This document shows, piece after piece, positions 1-8,691 of a DNA stretch of 64,000 bases. Position numbers and translations under genes: made by a program. The DNA is from an uncultured Collinsella sp. Lineage in GTDB: Bacteria > Actinomycetota > Coriobacteriia > Coriobacteriales > Coriobacteriaceae. Each line of letters opens with the position of its first letter. Positions within the stretch are counted from its first letter, which is position 1. The notes under the pieces were generated by a model, which had not been told where the DNA came from, did not search any database, and was given only the letters and a program-made list of their open reading frames with translations. The stretch lies in the NCBI GenBank assembly GCA_900545055.1, contig UQXP01000001.1, positions 1 through 64,000 on the forward strand. The letters are read 5' to 3'.

Positions 1-1
1 C

Positions 2-346
2 TGTATGATTCCTTATTTGTTTTTCGGGTTTATTTGCTGCCTTGACTCTAGTGATGAGCCTTCGTTTCTTACTGTTCCTGTATCCTTTCTTTTCATTTTT
101 GCTTTCCTTTTGGCTGCACTCGGTTCCATTGCATCAATGTGGTTGGCATGGACCTTCAACTATGAAAATGTAATTCAGGGTGTTCAGGGGCGCTATTTTC
201 TTCCGGCTTTACCAGCTTTGTTGTTTGGACTAAGAACACGATTATTTAGGTTCAACTCTACTTCCATTTCCGTTGTTACTACTGGCGTCTGTGTTATGAA
301 CTGCCTATATCTTATTCGTTTTGTTAGCGTCGCCTCCTGTTTGTAG
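2..346 (+). CDS. DUF2142-like polytopic membrane protein, C-terminal fragment (5' end outside window)
   Basis: The reading frame is open from the first bases of the window, so only the C-terminus of a longer gene is visible. About 114 residues remain, with hydrophobic segments around residues 15-50 and 90-110. A VQGVQGRYFLPALP stretch matches the GVQGRYFLP-type motif near the end of DUF2142 membrane proteins, which occur in polysaccharide clusters and have no firmly established role. The DNA is AT-rich compared with the genes from 7.5 kb onward. Family assignment rests on this one motif plus hydrophobicity. A GT-C-like polysaccharide enzyme is an alternative. Confidence 0.6.
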   Translation, partial: CMIPYLFFGFICCLDSSDEPSFLTVPVSFLFIFAFLLAALGSIASMWLAWTFNYENVIQGVQGRYFLPALPALLFGLRTRLFRFNSTSISVVTTGVCVMNCLYLIRFVSVASCL

Positions 347-407
347 ATTCATCTCGCGCGCAGTTGCTTTGGTATTTTCTTGTAGTTGGGGACTTCATCT
401 CAGGGTT

Positions 408-421
408 GACCAGGCCTGGTC
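408..421. promoter_or_regulatory. 14-bp perfect palindrome upstream of the cell-wall-binding protein gene
   Basis: GACCAGGCCTGGTC is a perfect 14-bp inverted repeat about 37 bp before the ATG at 458. It overlaps a TTGACC hexamer (406-411) that could be a -35 element, although no good -10 follows at normal spacing. A dimeric regulator binding here would sit on the promoter region. It may also be chance, since there is a single copy. Confidence 0.35.
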
Positions 422-457
422 TATCAAAGACCAATTAGATTTTATGGGAAAAGTGTA

Positions 458-2305
458 ATGTTGAGAAATCGTTATTTGAGTTTTATCGGTGTGGTCTGCC
501 TTGTATCAATTTGTTTCACCCCTCTTTTATGCCCCACGGTTGCTTTTTCATTACCCGAAGATTGTGCGGTTCTAGGCGCTGATATTTCTACAGATCAATC
601 GGTACAGGGTCCAGTTGGGCCATCGGATAGTGATCGGTTACTTTCGGATTCAGTTAACTTCACGGCGTCTATCGATTTGTCGACATATGAATACACTGGC
701 GATGCGATTACTCCGAGGGTGTCGGTTTTTGCTGATAGCGGTTTTATGCTTACATGTGGGACTGATTATGAAGTCTTATATACGAATAATGTTTCACCTG
801 GCTGTGCTGCTATAGCTGTAAATGGGATAGGGGACTACGCTGGTGCTACCACCCGGTTGTCGTTCCAGATTGTTCGCTCTTCAGATAACAAAATCGCTCT
901 TCCTGGTTCTTGGGCCTACGAAAACGGTAAATGGTGGTGGAGATATGAGGCCGGTGGTTGGCCGTCAAACTGTTTTCTGACTATTGGGGGATCGGAATAT
1001 TATTTTGATTCCGAAGGCTACGCAGCTACTGGCTGGAGATACCTGAGTGATGGATGGCACTTATTCTCTGAATCCTGTGCGCATTTGAAGGGATGGGCTG
1101 CCACCGGCGGTCACTGGTTCTTCCTTGACGAAACATCAGGTTCAATGAAGACCGGCTGGGTTTTAGACAATCATAACTGGTATTATTTGGACGGGTCGGG
1201 CGCTATGCATACTGGCTGGCTGCTCCTTGGCAATTCTTGGTATTGGCTTGAGCCTTCCGGATTAATGGCTACGGGCTTTAAGCTCGTAAATGGCAGTTTG
1301 TATCATTTCTCTCAATCTGGATCCATGAACACTGGTTGGTTCGTTAACGATGAGACATGGTATTGCGCCAATGCCTCTGGAGCAATCCGTACAGGATGGT
1401 TTTACTTTGATTCTAACTGGTATTTGCTTGATTCTAATAATAATGGCGCCATGCTCGAAGGATTTCAGTCTGTAGACGGTAATTGCTACTATTTGGATTC
1501 GGATAGTGGCGGCGCATTAGAGTGCAACGCCTGGGTCTTCACGCAAGATGGAAACGCATATTATGCGTGCAGCAGTGGTGCAATTGTGTTAACAGGTGTC
1601 AAGGATAGCGTGGGCGAAATTAAGCTCAAAGACGCCAAGGGAAAGCCTATAGTAGGCTGGTATTGGTCTTCCGCTGCTCAGACGTGGTTTTACGCAGATC
1701 AAGACGGGGTGCTACAGCGCGGTTGGCAATTAATTGGCGAGAGGTGGTATCACCTCGACAACGAATCTGGCGTTATGAATACAGGCTGGTTCTGCGATGA
1801 TGACGGGCTATGGTATTACCTTATGTCGTCAGGTCAAATGGCAACCGGCTGGAACAGTATCGATAATGGCGAGTATTTCTTTAATGCTGCTGGTGCATGG
1901 GTAGAGCCCGAGCGTTCTGCCCGTACTTCCTTTCAGTCTCAAATTGTTAGCCGCTGCTACAACGTTTCTTCTCCTGGAGTGGGATTGTGCTCGGAGTGGG
2001 TTAGCGAGGTTTTTTATCCCGTGCTGGGGTCTTATCCCAACGGTGACGCATGCGACATGTTTTGGAATTGGTGTCACAGTCGAGATATATCGCAGCTTAA
2101 GGTTGGAATGATTGTTGCGGTCCCTACTCATACGCATACTAATGCGGGGGCTCGCTGGGGACACATTGCTATTTACGTTGGTAACGGTATGGTTATGGAT
2201 AACATCGGTTACATTAGGACGACATCACTGGCCTGGTGGCTGAACTACTACCACACTGCCGCTACGCCTCAGTGGGGCTGGGTTTTAAATACGCCTTTGG
2301 AATAA
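458..2305 (+). CDS. Secreted cell-wall-binding repeat protein with C-terminal CHAP/NlpC-like Cys-His domain
   Basis: 615 residues. A hydrophobic signal peptide spans about residues 5-30. Residues ~68-138 resemble the YTG...GTDY..Y.NN...G small Ig-like module of surface proteins. Residues ~148-490 are about 15 aromatic repeats of the type W-Y-x-L-x-x-S-G-x-M-x-T-G-W, as in choline- or glucan-binding CW_binding repeats. The C-terminus (~495-615) has GLCSEWV (Cys511) and WGHIAIYVGNG (His569), the arrangement of CHAP/NlpC-type peptidoglycan amidases or endopeptidases. The start is ATG458 preceded by GGGAAAAG. The likely role is wall-anchored peptidoglycan hydrolysis or remodelling; catalytic activity is inferred from two residues only. 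The gene is AT-rich and monocistronic, and ends in a strong hairpin. Confidence 0.8.
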   Translation: MLRNRYLSFIGVVCLVSICFTPLLCPTVAFSLPEDCAVLGADISTDQSVQGPVGPSDSDRLLSDSVNFTASIDLSTYEYTGDAITPRVSVFADSGFMLTCGTDYEVLYTNNVSPGCAAIAVNGIGDYAGATTRLSFQIVRSSDNKIALPGSWAYENGKWWWRYEAGGWPSNCFLTIGGSEYYFDSEGYAATGWRYLSDGWHLFSESCAHLKGWAATGGHWFFLDETSGSMKTGWVLDNHNWYYLDGSGAMHTGWLLLGNSWYWLEPSGLMATGFKLVNGSLYHFSQSGSMNTGWFVNDETWYCANASGAIRTGWFYFDSNWYLLDSNNNGAMLEGFQSVDGNCYYLDSDSGGALECNAWVFTQDGNAYYACSSGAIVLTGVKDSVGEIKLKDAKGKPIVGWYWSSAAQTWFYADQDGVLQRGWQLIGERWYHLDNESGVMNTGWFCDDDGLWYYLMSSGQMATGWNSIDNGEYFFNAAGAWVEPERSARTSFQSQIVSRCYNVSSPGVGLCSEWVSEVFYPVLGSYPNGDACDMFWNWCHSRDISQLKVGMIVAVPTHTHTNAGARWGHIAIYVGNGMVMDNIGYIRTTSLAWWLNYYHTAATPQWGWVLNTPLE

Positions 2306-2344
2306 GATGCTCTCTGACTGTCGAGTGGAGGACAACTTATCACA

Positions 2345-2380
2345 ATAGGGGAATCGAGGGTTAATCCTCGATTCCCCTAT
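2345..2380. terminator. 15-bp perfect hairpin between convergent genes
   Basis: ATAGGGGAATCGAGG at 2345-2359 pairs perfectly with 2366-2380 around a 6-nt loop. It lies between the plus-strand wall protein and the minus-strand glycosyltransferase, so it can end transcription from both sides. Neither flank has a long T-tract, so its efficiency is uncertain. Confidence 0.6.
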
Positions 2381-2437
2381 CTAGCTTAGGCACACGTTAA
2401 TTTGTCCTGATTAAATAAGAGAAGAAACGCCAACTTC

Positions 2438-4909
2438 TTATAAATGATAATAACGATTCGCGGGTTCCCCAACGGTGAAGTTTGGATTCATATAGGGATC
2501 GCCTTCGATGTAATGCTTAGCCCAGCGATAATTCATGTATGCGACCTCTTTGTGGAAGCGAATCTGCTTCTCCGTATTGTTTTCAACGCCTCTAGAAATC
2601 GACTCGTAGTGATAGAGCTCGACTTCGGGTGTGTATACGATCAGGTCGTTGATCTCGCGTAGCTTTAAGCAAAAGTCAACATCATTAAATGCAACTTGAA
2701 GCTCTTCCGTGAAACCTCCGACTTTCTCATATTCGCTACGCTTGGTCATTATGCAAGCTGCAGTGACGGCGCTGAAGTCTTGTTGCGCATCGTTGAGTGC
2801 AAAGTAGCCCCAGTTATCCTTTGGCATGCTTTGGCAAAGATGTCCAGCCACGCCGCCAGTGACGCATAAGCCCGCGTGCTGAATGGTGTTGTCGGGATAG
2901 TAGAGTTTTGCACCAACTGCGCCAACATCCTCACGTGCACAGATGCCAAGCATTATCTCAATCCAATTGGGCGTAATTACCTCAGTATCGTTATTCAATA
3001 GCAAGAGATAGTCGCCCTTGGCGTGAGCAACGCCAAAGTTCATGAGTTTGGAGAAATTGAATTCGTGTTCCCAAGTTACAAGACGAACGATGTCAGGATA
3101 TTTTGCTTGCAACTTATCGTAATAATCGAACGTCGCCTTTTCTGTGCTGTTGTTTTCGATTATGACAAGCTCGTAATTATCGTACGTTGATTTCTCAACA
3201 ATTGACTTAATGCAGTTGTCCAGAATGTCGGCGTGGTCTTTAGTTGGAATGATAATTGACACGAGTGGATGGGAATCTGGCACAGCGTAGGTTACTTTAT
3301 ATGTAAAGGGACGACGCGCTTGTTCGACCTTCGCATTGAGCCCAAGCCTGTCCAAATGACTCTGGACCGCTTTGATACCTGCGATAGTGGCATACGGCTT
3401 GCTATCGGCATTTGCTGCGGTGGAGGTCTCGCTTAGGCGCCAGTGATATAGAACCTTTGGAACATGATGAACTTTCCTTGCCTTTTCCACGGCGCGGAGA
3501 GTCAGATTATGATCCTGCGCTCCATCGAACTCTTTCGTGTTCGGTTCTAGAGTGTCAAGCAGAGACTTACGGATGGTAAGCATATGGCAGATATAGTTAT
3601 TGTTTCTGAGCAGATCGATATTGAAATCCGGCTTAAAGAACGGCTGCGCTAGCTTTCCATCAGGCATGAGTTTATCTTCATCACAATATAGAAGATCGAC
3701 GTCATCATTGTTTTCAATTGCCTCGGCATATGAGAACAACAAGTCCGGTTCAAGAATATCGTCATGGTCAAAGAAGCTAACGAAATCACCCGAAGCGATG
3801 GCAACGCCGGCGTTTGTATTTTCGGAAATGCCCTTATTCTCGGTAAGGTTAATTGATTTAATTCTGTTGTCGTGGGCCGTCTCCTGCTCAACGTGAACCT
3901 TTAGTTCCTGATTGTCAGGACTTGCATTAACTAGGATGAGCTCCCAGTTTGCATAAGACTGGTTTTTTACGGATTCGGTCATATCGTTAAAGAACGAAAT
4001 GGGTGTGTTGTATAGAGGGACAATAATGCTGAACTTCGGAGCACTGTTGAAGACGATTTTTCTCTGCTTCTCCAGAGCGCCGATGGTTGCCTTATGCTCC
4101 GTGAACCATTCGGGGTATTCAGGGTCAAACTGCGCATGGGTAAAGAGAAAGTTGGTCTCCTCAAGAAGCAAGCCTAACTTATCGGGTGTTAAGCAGTCAA
4201 ATGCACTGAATGATGGGTGATTTTGATCGTCAATAACAAAGTAGTAACGATCGAACGCCTTTGGCATTCGAATTGAGAGCTGCGTTTCAAGCTGCTTTTT
4301 CTCAGACGTAAATCCAACGCTTGTTACATTCGAACCGAAATTGACGATGCTCAAATTAACTTCATTAAGGGTTCGATCGAAACAACGAAGTTTGATTTGC
4401 GAGTCGCTACGATAAGGAGTTCTCACCGTGCACCTAAGGATATAGTCGCTTGAATCTTCGATGCACTGCCAGAAATCAATCGTTGCCATGTCAAACTCTG
4501 AAACGTCATCGTAGTTTCGGAGTTTGCTGCACATGTCAGGTTTAATTTTGTAGTTAAGGCGAGACTCCCATTTGATGTTCTTGCAATTGAGCGAAAGGGA
4601 GTCGCTGCTCAGGGTACGACCGTCTTGGCCGATTTCGCAAAACTCAATTTTGATGGTGCGGGCATCGGGATCGGGGAGTACAAGGACGTATGAGTTCGAG
4701 TCACAACCATTGTCCCGGAATTTTAGGAGGGATAAAGGTAAGCAGCGGTTGTCGTTTGTAGCCGCTTGGGCTGTTACGCTGGAGCCTTTATGGATGCCTT
4801 CAATCTTAAGCTGCTGGTAGATTTTCCAGTTTCCTCTGCATACTCCGGTTGTTTCGACTCGCATTGTTTGCCTTTCGTTTGTTGGACACTGCTCATTGTA
4901 CTTTTTCAT
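2438..4909 (-). CDS. Two-domain GT2-family glycosyltransferase
   Basis: 823 residues. The N-terminal ~270 residues match no family I recognise. Two GT-A domains follow: ~290-500 (FSIIVPLYNTP, then FDHDD as the metal-binding DxD-like motif) and ~550-790 (VSIIIPTKD, then NNDTE). Tandem GT2 proteins of this kind build O-antigen, rhamnan or wall polysaccharide chains by adding two different sugars or linkages. The neighbouring dTDP-rhamnose genes suggest rhamnose as one donor, which is inference. The start at 4909 has GAGG upstream; an internal ATG at 4864 with AAAGG is also possible. No membrane segments are evident. The gene is AT-rich and transcribed alone, divergent from rmlA. Confidence 0.8.
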   Translation of the reverse strand: MKKYNEQCPTNERQTMRVETTGVCRGNWKIYQQLKIEGIHKGSSVTAQAATNDNRCLPLSLLKFRDNGCDSNSYVLVLPDPDARTIKIEFCEIGQDGRTLSSDSLSLNCKNIKWESRLNYKIKPDMCSKLRNYDDVSEFDMATIDFWQCIEDSSDYILRCTVRTPYRSDSQIKLRCFDRTLNEVNLSIVNFGSNVTSVGFTSEKKQLETQLSIRMPKAFDRYYFVIDDQNHPSFSAFDCLTPDKLGLLLEETNFLFTHAQFDPEYPEWFTEHKATIGALEKQRKIVFNSAPKFSIIVPLYNTPISFFNDMTESVKNQSYANWELILVNASPDNQELKVHVEQETAHDNRIKSINLTENKGISENTNAGVAIASGDFVSFFDHDDILEPDLLFSYAEAIENNDDVDLLYCDEDKLMPDGKLAQPFFKPDFNIDLLRNNNYICHMLTIRKSLLDTLEPNTKEFDGAQDHNLTLRAVEKARKVHHVPKVLYHWRLSETSTAANADSKPYATIAGIKAVQSHLDRLGLNAKVEQARRPFTYKVTYAVPDSHPLVSIIIPTKDHADILDNCIKSIVEKSTYDNYELVIIENNSTEKATFDYYDKLQAKYPDIVRLVTWEHEFNFSKLMNFGVAHAKGDYLLLLNNDTEVITPNWIEIMLGICAREDVGAVGAKLYYPDNTIQHAGLCVTGGVAGHLCQSMPKDNWGYFALNDAQQDFSAVTAACIMTKRSEYEKVGGFTEELQVAFNDVDFCLKLREINDLIVYTPEVELYHYESISRGVENNTEKQIRFHKEVAYMNYRWAKHYIEGDPYMNPNFTVGEPANRYYHL

Positions 4910-4995
4910 TTGTTGCCTCGCTAGAAATGCAGAAAGAGTTGCGTGTTTCTGCTGTCCGATTTAAATAAGAAGACGGGGAGGTTGCTGCCGGTGCG

Positions 4996-5001
4996 TATAA
5001 T
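4996..5001 (+). promoter_or_regulatory. Candidate -10 element for rmlA
   Basis: A perfect TATAAT lies 65 bp before the rmlA ATG, in the 156-bp gap between divergent genes. No convincing -35 hexamer is seen at 16-18 bp upstream, so the promoter may be weak or activator-dependent. Confidence 0.4.
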
Positions 5002-5065
5002 TTAATTAACTAAGCATCTGTAATCAGCGGCTTTTGCTCAACGATTGTCAATCGAGAGGATTATT

Positions 5066-5965
5066 ATGAAAGGCATCATCCTCGCCGGCGGGTCCGGCAC
5101 GCGCCTGTACCCGCTCACGCTCGTGACCTCCAAGCAGCTGCTGCCGGTCTACGACAAGCCCATGATCTACTACCCGCTGTCCACCCTCATGCTGGCGGGC
5201 ATCCGGGACATCCTGGTCATCTCCACGCCGACCGACCTGCCCAACTTCGAGCGCCTGCTCGGGGACGGCTCGCGCTACGGCGTCAACCTGTCCTACGCCG
5301 AGCAGCCGAGCCCGGACGGCCTGGCCCAGGCCTTCACCATCGGCGAGGAGTTCATCGCCGGCGAGCCGTGCGCGCTCGTGCTGGGCGACAACATCTTCTA
5401 CGGCAACGGCCTGTCGCGCCACCTGACGCGCGCCGTGCAGAACGCCGAGTCGGGCCGCGCCACGGTCTTCGGCTACCACGTCGACGACCCCGAGCGCTTC
5501 GGCGTCGTGGAGTTCGACGGCGAGGGCAGGGCCGTCTCCATCGAGGAGAAGCCCGCCGAGCCCAAGAGCTCCTACGCCGTCACCGGCCTGTACTTCTACC
5601 CGGGCGACGTCGCCGCCAAGGCGCACGAGGTCAGGCCCTCGGCCCGCGGCGAGCTCGAGATCACAACGCTCAACCAGATGTACCTGGAGGAGGGGACGCT
5701 GTCCGTCGTCACCCTCGGCCGCGGCTACGCGTGGCTGGACACCGGCACCATGGAGAGCCTGCACGAGGCCGCGGAGTTCGTCCGCGCCGTGGAGCACTCA
5801 CAGGACCTTCCCGTGTCCGTGCCCGAGGAGATCGCCTGGGAGAACGGCTGGATCACCACCGCGGAGCTGGAGGAGGCCGCCAAGGCCTACGGCAAGTCGG
5901 TCTACGGGCAGCACCTGAAGAAGGTCGCCGCCGGCGAGATCGTCAACAGCCCGCGCGAGTACTAG
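5066..5965 (+). CDS. rmlA: Glucose-1-phosphate thymidylyltransferase
   Basis: First step of dTDP-L-rhamnose synthesis: glucose-1-P + dTTP to dTDP-glucose. 299 residues, normal length. The nucleotide-binding loop [14 protein letters not shown] is at residues 5-18, [17 protein letters not shown] at ~23-39, and the metal-binding LGDN at ~106-109. ATG5066 is preferred over the upstream TTG5045 because GAGAGGA sits just before it and the protein then begins MKGIILAGG, as in the family. The gene is very GC-rich with strong C/G third positions, unlike the two genes that follow. The remaining rml genes resume at 7558, after an inserted AT-rich pair. Confidence 0.95.
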   Translation: MKGIILAGGSGTRLYPLTLVTSKQLLPVYDKPMIYYPLSTLMLAGIRDILVISTPTDLPNFERLLGDGSRYGVNLSYAEQPSPDGLAQAFTIGEEFIAGEPCALVLGDNIFYGNGLSRHLTRAVQNAESGRATVFGYHVDDPERFGVVEFDGEGRAVSIEEKPAEPKSSYAVTGLYFYPGDVAAKAHEVRPSARGELEITTLNQMYLEEGTLSVVTLGRGYAWLDTGTMESLHEAAEFVRAVEHSQDLPVSVPEEIAWENGWITTAELEEAAKAYGKSVYGQHLKKVAAGEIVNSPREY

Positions 5966-6060
5966 CGCAAGCTTGTTTTCTTTCAGGGGTCACCGTTTAT
6001 CTGGTGGCCCCTTTCGTTATGATTACGTTGACCATAAAGACAATATGATTGGGAGTGGAT

Positions 6061-6498
6061 GTGTTAAGCGTCTACTTTGGCGATATGCCAGAAGCGATTT
6101 ACAACACAGCGACATATTTCAAAAACTCTTACCGGTCTTCTTGGATTACGGATCCCTATGCAGTCTCGATAATTAAAGATGTCGATCGATCGGTTGTTGT
6201 CTCCGAAAACGTCATCGAAAGCCCTGTGCTTGGATCCATCTCCCCACTCCAGCTTTCTGGTGGCGTGAAAACGCTGCTGCTTATGAGATTTGATCGTAAG
6301 CATATTTTTAACGCTTCTACCTGTGGTGACAACTGTGCTAAGTGGATTCTCGACATGGCGAAAGACCGCAAGCTCGTTGTGAATCTCTATCATGTGATGG
6401 ACTTTGGCCGCGAGGATTTTAAAATCAAAGTCGTGAACAGCGGCCGAATCGTTCATAACATGGCCGAATTGATTCACGAGTCGATTCCGTATCTGTAG
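6061..6498 (+). CDS. DUF4869-family protein of unknown function
   Basis: 145 residues from GTG6061, chosen because GGGAG lies 5 bp upstream and the protein then begins MLSVYFGDMPEAIYN, the usual start of DUF4869 as I recall it. Other family-like stretches are WITDP, ESPVLGSISPLQLSGGVKTLLLM, FNASTCGDNCAKWIL and NLYHVMDFG. No catalytic motif or membrane segment is recognisable. The next gene, a P-loop ATPase, starts within 10 bp, so the two are probably co-translated. Both are AT-rich and interrupt the GC-rich rml operon. No function should be assigned; a role as partner of the ATPase is inferred from position alone. Confidence 0.8.
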   Translation: MLSVYFGDMPEAIYNTATYFKNSYRSSWITDPYAVSIIKDVDRSVVVSENVIESPVLGSISPLQLSGGVKTLLLMRFDRKHIFNASTCGDNCAKWILDMAKDRKLVVNLYHVMDFGREDFKIKVVNSGRIVHNMAELIHESIPYL

Positions 6499-6507
6499 GT
6501 GCTGCTT

Positions 6508-7482
6508 ATGAACGGTTCGCATCTTGTTAAGATTTCCCGCCGTAGGGGAACCAAGTACACATTTACCATCAAGCGGAACATCACTATTGTGCGTGGCGAT
6601 AGCGGCACGGGTAAGACGACGCTGTTTGACATGGTCGCAGACTACATGCGAACGGGCGAGCAGTCGGGCGTTTCCTTGCAATGCGATTGTCCCTGTGTCG
6701 CCCTGACCGATTATGATTGGCGAAACCAGCTTTCGTCCGTTCATGACTCGATTGTATTTGTCGATGAGGGCTTAAAAGAGATCCATTCTGATGAGTTTGC
6801 CCATCATGTGCTGTATTCCTCGAATTATTTCGTGCTGATCTCAAGGGCTGATTTCCCCAATCTTCCGTATAGCGTGGATGAGATTTACAAGATTAAGACG
6901 AGCGGAAAATACCATTCTTTCGTCCCTGTTTATCAAGATCGTGGGAATCATCGTTATGCTATTTCCCGGTCGGCGCCAAAACAGGACTTTTCTATCCTTC
7001 TATGCGAGGACAGTAAGTCTGGTTTCCAGTTCTTTGAACGGCATTTCGCTGACAGTGAGCTTACCTGCGCTTCGGCCATGACGAACAGCGCGATTTTGGG
7101 CTGGTTGGATCAGCATTTCGACGATCGCGTGTTTGTTGTCGCGGACGGAGCGGCATTTGGGTGCTATGCGGACCGCGTCCTTAAGCTGCAAGACATTCAC
7201 CGCGATACTGTTACGGTTTGTCTTCCCGAGTCATTCGAGTGGCTTCTGCTGAGCTCCGGCGTAATTTCAGGGTTAGATGTTAAGGCGGTTTTGGAAACCC
7301 CAGAAGCCTTTATAAACAGTGAGAAGTTTAAAAGCTGGGAAGACTTCTTCTATAAGTACTTACGTGAAATAACTGGGGATTCGGTTTTTCACTACGACAA
7401 AGACTGCATTCCGGAGGCGTTTTGTACGGGAGGTAATTCTGCGAAGGTTATGGCTCTTATCGCATGCCGAAATGTCCGATAG
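6508..7482 (+). CDS. P-loop ATPase with uncharacterised, possibly Toprim-like C-terminal domain
   Basis: 324 residues from ATG6508 (a GTG at 6499 directly after the previous stop is the alternative). The N-terminal half has Walker A GDSGTGKT (30-37) and Walker B-like SIVFVDEG (81-88); no clear ABC signature is visible. The C-terminal half has FSILLCEDSKSG (Glu167) and RVFVVADGAAFG (Asp213), loosely like the E...D spacing of Toprim domains in OLD/DUF4435-type ATPases, but without a clean DxD. That comparison is tentative. Translationally linked to the DUF4869 gene and of the same AT-rich composition. It may belong to a defence, toxin-antitoxin or stress module; nothing in the sequence proves it. 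Confidence 0.75.
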   Translation: MNGSHLVKISRRRGTKYTFTIKRNITIVRGDSGTGKTTLFDMVADYMRTGEQSGVSLQCDCPCVALTDYDWRNQLSSVHDSIVFVDEGLKEIHSDEFAHHVLYSSNYFVLISRADFPNLPYSVDEIYKIKTSGKYHSFVPVYQDRGNHRYAISRSAPKQDFSILLCEDSKSGFQFFERHFADSELTCASAMTNSAILGWLDQHFDDRVFVVADGAAFGCYADRVLKLQDIHRDTVTVCLPESFEWLLLSSGVISGLDVKAVLETPEAFINSEKFKSWEDFFYKYLREITGDSVFHYDKDCIPEAFCTGGNSAKVMALIACRNVR

Positions 7483-7491
7483 TTTTGTTGA

Positions 7492-8577
<1,086 letters not shown>

Positions 8578-8597
8578 GCCGCCCGAGCGCCCTTACG

Positions 8598-8656
8598 GGG
8601 CGCCCCGGGCGGACCGCAGGGCATGGGGATGATCCTGCGGCCCGCCCGGGGCGCCC
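8598..8656. other. 23-bp GC-rich stem-loop between rmlB and rmlCD
   Basis: Bases 8598-8620 pair with 8634-8656 around a 13-nt loop, with one A/C mismatch; both arms are almost pure G/C. No T-tract follows, so it is not a classical terminator. An alternative small hairpin (GCGCCC, loop, GGGCGC just upstream) would compete with the left arm. Possible roles are mRNA stabilisation, processing or differential expression within the operon. The rmlCD Shine-Dalgarno (TAGGA, about 8676) lies 20 bp beyond it. Confidence 0.75.
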
Positions 8657-8691
8657 GCAACCAGAACAGCGTCGATAGGAGCTTTTCCCAC

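Noticed and set aside
5048..5797. Long minus-strand open frames opposite rmlA, and similar ones opposite rmlB, rmlCD, aroEK, obgE, glyQ and ppdK
   Set aside because: They mirror GC-rich genes with strong third-position bias, have low-complexity Arg/Ala/Gly/Val composition, and lack ribosome sites. They are antisense shadows.
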